Made by a program: the position numbers and the translations under genes
Assembly (NCBI GenBank): GCA_014529385.2
Contig: CM043956.1
Span: 59,467,120-59,531,119, forward strand
DNA: 64,000 nucleotides
Reading direction: 5' to 3'
Source of the DNA: Adiantum capillus-veneris
Lineage: Eukaryota; Streptophyta; Polypodiopsida; Polypodiales; Pteridaceae
Part shown: one piece after another, positions 42,985 through 53,319 of the stretch
Layout: each line of letters begins with the position of its first letter
How positions within the stretch are numbered: position 1 is the stretch's first letter
The notes under the pieces: model-generated
The model's input: the letters and a program-made list of their open reading frames with translations, nothing else
Database searches by the model: none
Told to the model about the DNA's origin: nothing

Positions 42985-44262
42985 ACATCACGAAAACGGA
43001 ATGTTCTCACACAGAAAGCTCTTCTCTTTTTTGGAGGGAGCAATATTTTCATTGATTACAAAGAGATATCGCTTGGGCAAGGTATATCTAGGATTAAGAT
43101 ACTCGCGAAGGTAACTGAGATGCCGGTCATTGTTCATTGTAATGTAGTGCACTGCATCATCGTGGAGACGTATTTGCAGGTCAATTGACTCTCTAGCAGC
43201 AACCTCAGAGTCTAGTGCCTCCCATTCTCCCATCGTCAGCTTCCATCTTCTATAGGGAAAGACCATCGACAAGCTTTGCTTCACAATATGGTATCTGAAC
43301 ACCACATTGTCAGAAACTAGAGAGTACTCGATTCTGTCTTCCTAGTGGTTGACCACTTTAGTTTCCCATCCAGTTGCAAGAAACCCGTTGATCACACTTC
43401 CCCCTTTGCAAGTCCACATTGTTGGTGTCCTATGAACACTTTGAAGTCAAAATGTAAACACAAACACATGAAGAGACATAAACCATGTTACCGTGGATTT
43501 ATGGGAACCATAGGTGCATTTCATTGCTGCTTGCACATCCACCTCAATTCTCCTTTTGGTTGCTACGATCAAGGCACTGTCTAGCTTAGGCCATTCCAAA
43601 CTCTCCAAGGTTGGCGAGTGAACCAGAACCAGAGACATATTACCATATCCATTTCGCCTAGGTGTAACATAAGTATGATTATAAAAAAAAATGTCACATG
43701 AGGCCTCAAAAGTTTTTGTGAGGGACTCTATTGGCTCCCACTCTACAAAATCGGATGGAAAAACATCTGTAAACATGAACAAACAGCAATGGAAATCTTA
43801 CAGTCATCAAAAGCAACACACAAGGAAAAAATACTAAATAAATAACCAAAAAACTTGAAAGAGGAGTAAAAATTACAATTTGCAAGAAACCTGGATGGAG
43901 CCACTCGTGTCTCTAGCTTCAGTTGGTTGTGAAGCAACATACACATGATGCACCTTCGCAAGCCTCTTGCCATCTTGTGTTTGCTTAAACTCCATAATTC
44001 TTCCCTTCCAATGGTGTGCTCGAGAAGCATGTATCTCCTTAAGACCTTGTGTGCACCTCTTGAGCTGGGCTGCATTGTCACCCACATCATTTGTTTTAAC
44101 TCCATCGTCAACCAATATCATTGTCATCTTGTACATTGCTGCATGAAATGGAGTCAATGACACTCCTAGGTCGTCGAGTACCTGATGATGCCATGGGGGA
44201 ATAGTGACACAACCTGCACACAAACACTTATGATTAGACATTGCACATCCATGTTCTCAGCT
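42985..44262 (-). CDS. Unknown multi-exon gene of the DNA transposon
   Basis: Three coding stretches on the minus strand are separated by GT..AG-like gaps. Exon A (about 44214-43893) reads CVTIPPWHHQVLDDLGVSLT, FHAAMYKMTMILVDDGV and AHHWKGRIMEFKQTQDGKRL. Exon B (about 43770-43490) reads VFPSDFVEWEPIESLTKTF, DIFFYNHTYVTPRRNGYGNM and WPKLDSALIVATKRRIEVDV. Exon C (about 43430-42988) reads MWTCKGGSVINGFLATGWET, one TAG, VVFRYHIVKQSLSMVFPYRR, LHDDAVHYITMNNDRHLSYL, and stop. The 44230 region shows a TGCAG acceptor. I recognise no family. The coherent amino-acid make-up and splice-like borders support a real gene; exact borders are uncertain. Confidence 0.45.
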
Positions 44263-44931
44263 GTATAAAGAGCAAGATTCTTGATGGTACACAAAGGTGA
44301 ACGATGCCACTGCTCCACCTGCTTGTTGGCTTAATGTGGAAGATAATTATGTAGAGCTTGACAAGAAAGTAGATCCCCTCTAGAGAGCTTAATGGTGAAG
44401 GAGAAGGAAACCTGTCGAGGAAAGAAAGAGGGATGATCTAGCAAAAGGATATGATGTAGACTTCACCTTTAGCTAGAGGTGTTTAGTGAAGCCCATGGAG
44501 AAATGGAGAACTTCAGCTTGAGGAGAATGCAGCCCTCAAGAATGTAGTAAGCTTTAGGAGGAAAAGGAGGTTCAAACTTCTGATGCAGAGCTTTTGGGAG
44601 GGAAAACTCAAAGGAAGGAAAGAGAAACAAGCTGAAGTGAAGAGAAGTGAGAGATGGTACAATAGAGAGAGAGGGAGGAATGATCACATGTTTTTGGAGG
44701 GACCCCCTTTTAGGAGAGAGGGGGGGAAAAACTAGTAGCTATTAGAGAGAGAAAGGATTGATTTTTACTCAACTATTTTGAGAAGAGTTTAGTTTTCAAA
44801 ATTTAAAAGAGATTTTCTCTTTATATTTTATAAGAGAGTGACCACTTACTTTTGGGCCCTGCCATACCCACCATTTCAGTCCACATGGCATCCACCCATT
44901 TGCCCCTTCCATAATCTCCTTTTTAATCCCA
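44263..44931 (-). promoter_or_regulatory. Right-end leader and promoter region of the DNA transposon
   Basis: Read on the minus strand, this is CT-rich leader DNA with a TATA-like TTATAAAATATAAAG (about 44820-44834), some 150 bases inside the right end. This mirrors the layout of the left end. Short frames here lack domains. Confidence 0.45.
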
Positions 44932-44977
44932 TGGCAAATAAAGAGGCCCCCTTAGACCCCATTCCCTTCCTAATGTG
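44932..44977 (-). repeat. Right terminal inverted repeat
   Basis: The reverse complement starts CACATTAGGAAGGGAATGGG and pairs with 27977-28022. Confidence 0.85.
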
Positions 44978-46069
44978 TGTCGTTTGTGTTGTCTGTGAAG
45001 CGCCCCATTACTCCTCACATTTGTTCAACAAAATTTGCAACACAAGCTTGGGATATTCTGGCTAGTCTTTATGCAAGCTTGTGTAAAGAGCTGTAGTTGA
45101 AGATTATGCATGACGAAGATGATATGGACACTTTTCTTGCTGTTATCAAGGATATCAATGAGCAAATTATGTTTGCAGGTGAAGTCATTTTAGACAGTTC
45201 CCTGGTGCAGATTGTTCTTGATGCCTTGCCAGACTCTTACTAGACTTTTGCTATTACCTGGAGACTTATGACCCAAGGAAATCCCGAGTTGTCAACTTTG
45301 ATGCATTGTGCACATTGCTGTTACAAGAGTCACTTTCCAAAAAAACCAGGACTAGATAGCGTGTAGTTGAACAAGCTTTTATTGCTGCTCAAAGAAAGGG
45401 TGGTAACAGCAATGTAGCCACTTCTTATGGTTCTTCTGAGAGTGGAAAATCACTTGTTCCTAATGCTTCTGTTGGCATCAATTTGTGTGGAAATTCTGGT
45501 GATAAGGACAAAAAGAAGATGCGTTGCCATTATTGTAAAGCTAATGATCACTTGATCACGCAGTGTCCTAAGTTGAAGGCCAAAGAGGCAAAGAAAAAAG
45601 AGGGTGGTTCCACTGCAAATGCTGGTTCCACTACAAATGCAGCTATTATTGAGTCTTCTATGAAAGGAGACTGTGATGCTGATGTCGATGCAGAATGGGT
45701 CTTAGTACAGAGTGTACCTATAATCCTGTTGTCCATGATGCATGCATGTCAGTTGCTGTAGATTCATATGTGTGGTATTCTGACAGTGGTGCTACAAAGC
45801 ACATTACCTCACATTGTGATTTGTTCACCTCTTTTGAGTCTTTCCCTCATGGGAATTCAGTCACTTGTGCCAACAATGCCTCTTATCTGGTTCAGGGAGT
45901 TAAAAAGATTGTGCTTATCGCTGCAAATGGCAATTCTTTCACACTTGTTGATGCACTTTATGTACATGGGATCAAGAAGAATCTTTTGTTTGTATCTGCA
46001 CTTGTTAGAATTGGTCTTGTAGTCAAAGTCGTGGACGACAGATGTAAAGTTCATGATCTCAGTTTTGGT
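44978..46069 (+). pseudogene. Copia gag C-terminal part, zinc knuckle and protease
   Basis: The gag resumes with FVLSVKRPITPHI and KFATQAWDILASLYASLCKE, then DEDDMDTFLAVIKDINEQI and LVQIVLDALPDSY. The knuckle CHYCKANDHLITQC (about 45525) has intact C-x2-C-x4-H-x4-C spacing. The protease loop VWYSDSGATKHITSHCDLF (about 45771-45830) has the canonical Asp-Ser-Gly-Ala. Stops and a frame change near 45690 break it. It is the other half of the gag at 27706-27976. Confidence 0.82.
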
Positions 46070-46520
46070 GATGATTGTTGCATCTAGCATTTTATGCCGT
46101 GGGTTGTATAAGCTCACTTTGTATGACAAGTGTGGGAAAAATTTGCAAATGTAGTTGTGGGTTCAAAGGCTATTTCAGACGCAAAAATTTGGCATGCACG
46201 TTTTGGTCCTCTGAATTTTGCCAGTTTGCTGCCTTTTTGCAGAAAACTGATATGGTTGCTTCTTTCCCGCCTCTTGAAGCACCCGTCAAAATGCTAGATG
46301 ATTGCTGCATCTAGCATTTTATGCCGTGGGTTGTATAAGCTCACTTTGTATGACAAGTGTGGGAAAAATTTGCAAATGTAGTTGTGGGTTCAAAGGCTAT
46401 TTCAGACGCAAAAATTTGGCATGCACGTTTTGGTCCTCTGAATTTTGCCAGTTTGCTGCCTTTTTGCAGAAAACTGATATGGTTGCTTCTTTCCCGCCTC
46501 TTGAAGCACCCGTCAAACAC
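46070..46520 (+). repeat. 227-bp tandem duplication in Copia pre-integrase region
   Basis: GATGATTGTTGCATCTAGC at 46070 recurs at 46297 (one base different), and the following 200 bases are copied almost exactly. The duplicated DNA contains AKIWHARFGPLNFASL in another frame, the Copia pre-integrase motif. Confidence 0.95.
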
Positions 46521-46589
46521 GTTTTTGAAGGCTGTATTTTGGGCAAGATACAACGTTCAAAGTTTCCAAAGGATGGTTCAGTTAGGGCA

Positions 46590-47150
46590 CATGCAGGTTG
46601 TAGCTTGTGCATAGTGATGTTTGTGGGCCCATGCAAACTTCATCCTTGGGCAATTACCTTCACTTCGTGACTTACATTGATGATTACTCCAGGCATGCAT
46701 GGGTATTTCCGCTTAAAGCGAAGCCTGAAGTATTTATGTGCTTCAAAAAATTTCTGACTATGACTGAAAATGTCTCAAAATGTACTATGGGCACCCTCCG
46801 TTCCGATCAAGGGGGGGAGTATATGTCTCATGAATTTAATGCATTTTTGGCTAGTCGTGGGATAAAACACCAATGTGCAGTGCTTTATACGCCTCAACAA
46901 AATGGTGTTGATGAGAGGAAAAACATGTCACTTATGAAAATGGCATGATGTATGGTCAAAAGTCAAGCTTTGCCGCATTCTTTTTGGCTTGAGGCCATCA
47001 TGTGTGCCACTTATGTACTAAACAGCTGTCCTACGAAAGCTTCCCAGTCTATTACTCCATATGAATCATAGCATGATAGAAAGCCTTCTGTTGAGCACAT
47101 GCGTGTTTTTGGTTGTTTGGCATATGTTTTGGTGCCGCAAACATAGCACA
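46590..47150 (+). pseudogene. Integrase of the split Copia
   Basis: Core motifs are present: HSDVCGPMQTSSLGN (first Asp), FVTYIDDYSRHAWVF, LRSDQGGEYMS (second Asp), and YTPQQNGVDERKNMSLMKMA (Glu). The frame then hits TGA at 46946 and continues in-frame with SQALPHSFWLEAIMCATYVL. All three catalytic acids are retained despite the stops. Confidence 0.85.
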
Positions 47151-48430
47151 GAAAATTGGATGATAAGGCTGTCAAATGTATTTTTGTTGGTTATAGTGCT
47201 GAAAGCAAAGGTTATAGGTTGTATCATCCACAAAAAAAGCATATCTTGGTCTCATGGGTTGTTGTGTTTATGGAAGATTCTGTTCAGCCCTTGCTGTCAT
47301 GTACTAAAGACAATAATGTCAGCTCACAGGACATTTATGACACTTTGTTGCCTCTTTTCAGGGGTGGAAGTTTGAATGTGAAGTCCAATGAGGCAAATAT
47401 ACAGCCTATGGGGGTTTTTGAAAATGTAATAGATCAGCCAATTACTGATGTAGATGTACATGATGTACTTGATGAGGAAAGGGTTGAAAATGAGCAAGCT
47501 AGAGGTATGCCAAAATGGCTGGTGCATACATTGCGTGATAGTAAATTGGATGCACCTTTGTCTAGTCGTACTTGTTCACTTTCTCACCATGCATCTTTTG
47601 CATCAGATTGTTATGCTTTGGCTGTGTGCTTACATGATGTTGATGACCTCTATCTTTTGATGAAGCACAGAATTCAAAAAATTGGATGATTGCCATGGAA
47701 TCATAATATGATGCACTTATAGAAAATGACACATTCACTTAATGTGATTGTCCTCTTGGCAAAAAGGCCATTGGTACAAAGTGGGTTTACAAGTTGAAAC
47801 GCAAGCAGGATGGTGAGATTGATTGCTATAAGGCTTGACTTGTTGCAAAGGGTAAAGCACAACAAAAAGGCATAGATTATAAAGAGACTTCTGCTCCCAC
47901 TTGTTGTATGACTACTGTGCATTTTCTATGTGCATTGGTAGCTCATTTCAATTGGGATGTACATCAATCAGACATTGTTACTACTTTCTTGAATGGTGAC
48001 ATATTTGAGGAATTTTATGTAATGCAGCCTCATGGTTTTGTCAAGAAAGCTTTGTATGGGTGAAGCAATCTCCTCGTGCTTGGTATGAGAAGGCTGACAC
48101 TCATTTGGTCAAACGAGGCTTTTGTAACAATCCAACAGAAAGCACATTGTATGTCAAGCATGAGGGTGATGTAATTCTTATTATTGTTCTTTATGTGGAT
48201 GATTTGCTGATCACTTGTCCCAATGAGGCACATATTGCTGAATTTAAGGTTGATTTGAATGCTACTTTCAAGATGAAAGATTTGGGGATGTTGCATCATT
48301 ACTTGGGCATACAGTTTAAGTAGTGTGATGGTGGTATTGCCTTGTGTCAAAAAAGTTACATAGAGACATTGCTATGTAAGTTTGGACTTGAGGATTGCAA
48401 ACCTATTGCCACTCCCATGGAAAAAGGTTT
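47150..48430 (+). pseudogene. Integrase end and reverse transcriptase of the split Copia
   Basis: DDKAVKCIFVGYSAESKGYRLY (47156 on) is the link after the integrase. RT starts near 47760 with KAIGTKWVYKLKRKQDGEID and FNWDVHQSDIVTTFLNGDIF (first Asp motif). A deletion or frame change near 48050 follows, then QSPRAWYEKADTHLVKRGFC and the catalytic LYVDDLLI at 48189-48212, LGMLHHYLGIQ and CKPIATPMEKGLK. Multiple stops make it inactive. Confidence 0.87.
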
Positions 48431-48459
48431 GAAGTAGAGTCTACATGATGCTGGTGATC

Positions 48460-49146
48460 TTTCTAATGTCACTCTTTACCAAATTGTTGTTCGCTACCTC
48501 ATTTATGTATGCAACGCGAGGCCGAATATTCAATTTGTAGTCTCACAGGTCAGCAAATTTATGCATACCCCAAGGTCTAAGCATTGGTAGGCAGTCAAGA
48601 GGATTTTTTGCTACTTGAGTGGCACTTAACATCTTGGCTTGTTTTATCCCAAGGCGGGATCATTGTCACCAGACTTACATGTTTTTTCAGACTGAGAGTG
48701 GGTTGTTGTTTTGATACACGAGTGTCTACAAGTGGTTTTTGTTTCATGCTTGGCAGCTCATGTATATCATGGTTGAGAAAGAAGAAATTTACTGGGCCAC
48801 TTCTAGTTGTGAGGCTGAGTACATGGCAGTCTTCACAGCTATGGTTGAGTGTGTATGGCTCAGATGCCTTATGGATGATTTGGGTGTTGGACAGGACACT
48901 GCCAACACTATCTACACTAACAGTCAGAGCGCATTGGCAGTTGCGAGGAACCCAATTTTTCATGCTCTCACAAAGCACATTGAGGTGCATTATCACTATG
49001 TTAGGGAGCGGCTCTCAACAGGAGAGATCAGCTTGGCTTATGTGCCAACGCAGGACAACCTTGAAGATCATTTCACAAAGGCATTGTCTCATGAGAAGTT
49101 TGAATCTTTTTGCAAAGCTTTGGTCTTAATCCCCTTTGTGGACTGA
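48460..49146 (+). pseudogene. RNase H of the split Copia
   Basis: The text shows RYLIYVCNARPNIQFVVSQV, then after a frame change EIYWATSSCEAEYMAVFTAM, TNSQSALAVARNPIFHALTK and HIEVHYHYVRERLSTGEISL, ending LEDHFTKALSHEKFE with TGA 49144. These are the standard Copia RNase H blocks. Confidence 0.88.
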
Positions 49147-49207
49147 TCATGTCCTCAGGGCATGGCACTTCCCTTTACTCATATGCCAGCTCTTGTTCAT
49201 TGCATCA

Positions 49208-49221
49208 CTCCAAGGGAGATT
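49208..49221 (+). promoter_or_regulatory. Polypurine tract of the split Copia
   Basis: CTCCAAGGGAGATT is followed at once by the 3' LTR start TGTTACC. Confidence 0.7.
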
Positions 49222-49450
49222 TGTTACCATATACATGTGGTAGTGATGTGTGTGAACACACTTAGGAATGTTGGGGCATATTTTCCCTCACTAGGAGGTT
49301 TTTCTCCCCGTCCATTGTATATACGCTCATTCATTCTAGGGCTATCTATCTGTCCATTGCACACTAAGTAAAACACTCTCTGTTGTGTGCCTTGAGCTTC
49401 CTTTGTCTTCTCCAAGCTGTGTGTGTTTTCCTGCAACCTTAATTCCAACA
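49222..49450 (+). repeat. 3' LTR of the split Copia
   Basis: It starts TGTTACCATATACATGTGG and ends TTCCAACA. It aligns with 27144-27348 and keeps the right end that the left copy has lost. Confidence 0.87.
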
Positions 49451-49946
49451 ACAACACAATTGAAAAATGAAAATGCTAAATTCCTACTATGTTTGAGGAT
49501 TGCAGAAGAGCCTACGCATTGCATTGGCAACCATGGACCTGGAAACGGTCTCCTTGGATAGTCATGTTGGTAGCACATGTGGCCAAAACATCATCAGGTG
49601 TCCCTAGGTTAAATAAATCCAAGAAATAGTCTGCAAACAATGACTCCAAACAAGACATGACAACAAATCAAAAGAGGATGATAGCTCAAATGAGGATGAT
49701 AATCCTCCAACACAATCAACAAAGACCAAGGAAGATAAATAGAATGCTTTGGCGGTGACAACAGGAAAGGGGAAGACCTCAAAAGAAAACACCTCAAGAT
49801 TACACTATACCACATGTCAAAATGAGGGTCATGCAACTAATGATTGTGTGCTGAATAAACTTTGGTGCAATATTTAATAGATGATGAGCTTGTACTGATA
49901 CCATGGATTCTTTCGGTGAAAGATTCAAGGATATTCCTAGGCCAGC

Positions 49947-50140
49947 CACATCTACTCAATGAAACTGTTACAAATACTCCAAGGAATTTGGAAACAAAAG
50001 TTTTTTTAAAAGAAGTTGTTGTACAATTAGAAGAGCACATATCCACATCTGCTCAATGAAACTGTTACAAATACTCCAAGGAATTTGGAAACAAAAGTTT
50101 CTTCGAAAGAAGTTGTTGTACAATTAGAAGAGCACATATC
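49947..50140 (+). repeat. 97-bp tandem duplication
   Basis: CACATCTACTCAATGAAACTG at 49947 recurs at 50044 as CACATCTGCTCAATGAAACTG, with nearly identical downstream DNA. Confidence 0.95.
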
Positions 50141-50633
50141 TATGATGAAATGTCCACCACAATCAAGTAAGGACAAGGAAAATTTGAAGTGATCCACAGG
50201 GTGCTGGACAAAAACGAAGACAAAAACCCAAGCAAAGTAGTATAAAAAAAGAACTTGTAAATGGATTATTCTATTCGGATATTTGGGAAGAAATGGTGCA
50301 ATTACCAATCTAGATGAAGTTGAGTGATATGCTCCAATTGGTGCCAACTTTCAAAGAACAATTGATGTTGCAAGATGAAGTACCAATGACAAATAAAGTA
50401 GCATCTAAGGATTTTGTTTCTTTAGCAAATGACCGGGCCCCATTCATCACAATGCGGCATTGAGGGAGTAACTTAAAAATGTGCTTATGGATGGAAGATC
50501 TAGAGTCAATATTATTACATGGGAGACGTGTAAGAAATAATAATGGCATGAATTGAAAGTAGTTTTGTATTTTTTTTGAATGGAGGATTAAAGAAGAGGG
50601 CGAACTCAAGGTATATTGTGGGATTTTACATTT

Positions 50634-50739
50634 GATATTGGAGGAATATCCTTTGTGGTGTCCTTTGTAGTGTTGGATCTACAAAGGATATTGGAGGAAT
50701 ATCCTTTGTGGTGTCCTTTGTAGTGTTGGATCTACAAAA
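50634..50739 (+). repeat. 53-bp tandem duplication
   Basis: GATATTGGAGGAATATCCTT is repeated exactly with a period of 53 bases, shifting the frame within the protease region. Confidence 0.97.
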
Positions 50740-51670
50740 AATGAAAGCAAATTATCACCTTGCTAGGAAACCATGGCTTTGGTAGGTGGCAAAGCATACT
50801 CTAGTTATACAAAGAGGAATCAAGGAAGGTTTTTTGATCCCTTACCAACAAGTCAATTGTATTTGTGAGAAGATTTGATCTATTGTTGCCAAACCGGTGA
50901 ATATGATGGAAGATTTGACAGATGAAGAAGAAGCAAAATCTCTTAAGGCAAGTTGAAATTTAATGTCAATATGTACGGTGGATGTGGAAGCAATTCGTAA
51001 ATATTATACGGATGCTGTCCAACTAAGAGATGGTGGGTAGAATTTGAGATGAATGCCAATAAGGACATTGAGAAGCTGGGCGAAGAGGACAAATCTAACC
51101 TAGAGATAATGGAGTTGAAGGAGTTGTTACATAAAAAATGTGAATTTTGAGAAATAGATGAACAAATTCTCTTGGGTCAAGGAAGATGCAATTGAAGAGC
51201 TAAACCTTGGGATAAAAGATAAACCTCAGAGGTTCTCAAGACCTATAAAAGAATGCCTTGAGGTCAGTCTTTCTCAAATTTTTCTTGTGCTAACTGAAAG
51301 ACGGTTCTACCAATTTTTATACCTAATATTCTCAATTAAGATAAAAACACATTTTTTATATTTTGTAAAGGTGGAAACCTTACATGAATGCTCTTTAGAC
51401 CGTGTGGAAGAAGTATGTCCTATGGTCAAGCAAAGCAAAGATAATACACATTAAGATCAGGGATTTAAGAAGGAATTTTGAAAGGGATCATAGGCCTTTA
51501 TAACCAGGGGAAGACAAAGTACAAAAAGCACAATTTGATGACTAAATGGGTAGAGCCATATTTAGTACATCAGATGCTCACCAATGATTTAGTGAAGGTT
51601 CAAGAATTGAAGGGCTAGGATCTCTCACGTGTAAATGGATTCAAACTCAAGCTCTATAAACCATAGTCAC

Positions 51671-52855
51671 CATTCAAGGGATATGGTCAATTTAGAAAGA
51701 AATATGTTTTATCATAGTAAAAATGGTAAGTACCAAATAGACACAAGAATCAATGCACAAGACAATTCCATGTCAATGGTCCATTGAACCTAAAAAACAT
51801 GCGATTTTTTTTTTTTGGGTGAAATAAATGCCTTTCATGTCCATTACCTTCTAATATTATCAATTTACTTAGATATTGCAACAAGTAACATTAACCTATT
51901 CTCTCATTTAGCAATTTGTAAAATTTTGACTTTTAGGCCTTTCATGCACTTTTTGTAACCTCACTTACCTACTTGTGAAACACCCTACACACCATAAGAA
52001 CTCTTTTATCCACATACTATATGATAGCTAAGAAAGAAAACACGCAATCTTCACCCTTCTCAACCAGGTCACACATAAAATATCTACATAATACCCCTTA
52101 TAGAGATGGATAAAGAAGCAAATTCAAAGCTCCAAGTTTGTAGATAGTGAGAACTGCCTCTATATAGAAACTTATACATGGTCAGAGTATTCAATACGAG
52201 TAGTAATTACATCCAGTAATTATAACAGTGCAAAATTGATTAGAACACAGTACGGATACCTACAAATAGGACCCACTACTTTCATTTTGGGCCATCACTC
52301 TGTTGGTCAGCTGCTAGTCGATCATTTTTCTAGTCATTTGTGGTTGTTGAGATATTACTCTAGTTGTAACCAAGCTCTTTGTGATCCAAAACTCAGTGTT
52401 GAGTTGTACATCTAGCTTATTATCGGAATACACCAATTCTAGTAATTTGCATTTGTTCTCTTAGTTCAATTATTTATCTAGTTTTCTTATGTTCATCTGA
52501 ACTATGAGTTTGTTTGTTGTATCCAATCTGATCTGACATCTAATTGTGAAGTTCTCATGTGGAATAGTTGTTAGAGTAACTAGTGCATTCCGTTTTGGTA
52601 GTCATGGTGGTGAACGTAAGCTCTTGACATGAACCTATCTCTGAGTTGAAAGTTAGAGTCAACTAAACATTCACAATGCCGTTAAGATGTTTTGTAAAAT
52701 GAGGGAGACCTACTAATTTTTTTGATGAGGATCAAGACCACATTAGCACGATAGTTAAAGAATTGGAGCAGAGATTTGATAATGGACCTCAATTATAGAA
52801 TAAGAAAAACAAAGAAGGAGATGCATTTAGGGCTTGGGGAGTCTCATCGTTCAGA
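51671..52855 (+). other. Non-coding DNA, probable LTR/leader, then a short gag-like piece
   Basis: No domains are seen from 51671 to about 52670. From 52676 the text MPLRCFVK (stop) GRPTNFFDEDQDHISTIVKE and RFDNGPQL resembles a gag N-terminus. It is cut off at 52856 by the LTR of the next element. Confidence 0.4.
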
Positions 52856-53252
52856 TGTTAATTGAGCTCTTAACAGGAGCTGCTAAAGATTGAAGCCTTA
52901 TGAATGCACATCAAAGATGAATATGAAGAAGCAGTGAAGATTGGAGTTACACACTTTTCACATTTTTTCCAAAATGGCCATGTATTGTTATTTCCCAATT
53001 TTTAGCCATTGTGATAATGGTAACGTGTTATGGGCTCAATAAGACTTCCAACATGTAAAGCATAGGTCACTTAGTGTACCTGGGTTGCAGATACAATAAG
53101 TGTGGAGCCTCAAAGGTCTTGGGTGCCGGACGTTCCTCATTTTAGACCTTGGATAAGGTATAAAAGCCAACTTTGTAAAGTTTATTATTAATTTTTTGGA
53201 TAATAGAAACACAGCGTGAGCTAACGGTTCTCACTTCTCTGCTTCTTGAGCT
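52856..53252 (+). repeat. 5' LTR (about 400 bp)
   Basis: It starts TGTTAATTGAGC, carries a TATA-like GGTATAAAAGCC at about 53156, and matches 56420-56822 up to ..CTTGAGCT. Confidence 0.85.
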
Positions 53253-53319
53253 CAACCCAAGGACACTGCCACAACAAAATCAATCAATACAGAAAGAAAT
53301 TCTGAGAAGATCAAGTTCA

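Larger units (their letters stand above)
27977..44977. mobile_element. 17-kb DNA transposon with CACAT..ATGTG terminal inverted repeats and several genes
   Basis: The left end (27977-28022) and the reverse complement of the right end (44932-44977) match over 46 bases with about six differences. Both start CACATTAGGAAG and share GGGCCTCTTTATTTG. The element interrupts a Copia gag whose two halves align to the expected protein on either side, which fixes the ends. CAC..GTG ends recall the CACTA superfamily, but the flanking triplets (GCT, TGT) are not an identical duplication, so the superfamily is open. Removing the nested Copia leaves about 11.4 kb. The cargo converges: plus-strand genes 28756-34713, minus-strand genes 44250-35500. 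Each end has CT-rich leader DNA with a TATA-like box. Confidence 0.75.
27144..49450 (+). mobile_element. Ty1/Copia element, split by a 17-kb DNA transposon
   Basis: Short LTRs (27144-27348 and 49222-49450) share GTGGTAGTGATGTGTGTGAACAC, CTAGGGCTATCTATC and TTGTGTGCCTTG. The left LTR has lost about 30 bases at its right end, next to a primer site reading TATCAGAGTAGG. The flanks ACAAA (27139-27143) and ACAAC (49451-49455) are an imperfect target duplication. Coding order is gag, knuckle, protease, integrase, RT, RNase H, as in Copia. The gag is cut at 27976, and its continuation starts at about 44978. Without the insert the element is about 5.3 kb. Confidence 0.85.
49456..51670 (+). pseudogene. 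Gypsy polyprotein remnant: gag end, protease, integrase C-terminus
   Basis: This continues the gag cut at 27143. QLKNENAKFLLCLRIAEEPT is followed at about 49795 by HYTTCQNEGHATNDC (a knuckle whose first Cys is now Tyr). A protease loop VLMDGRSRVNIIT (about 50485) replaces the expected DGGSGVNI, with KPWLW.VAKHTLVIQRG (about 50770) as its ILGRPWL end. At about 51505-51662 comes KYKKHNLMTKWVEPYLVHQM and LSRVNGFKLKLYKP, the usual post-integrase tail. No RT or integrase core fits in the 0.7 kb between protease and tail, so a deletion removed them or the element never had them. Confidence 0.65.

Noticed and set aside
49222-49450. Solo LTR interpretation of the 49.2-kb repeat
   Set aside because: It is preceded by a polypurine tract and Copia RNase H in the right order, and has a partner at 27144.
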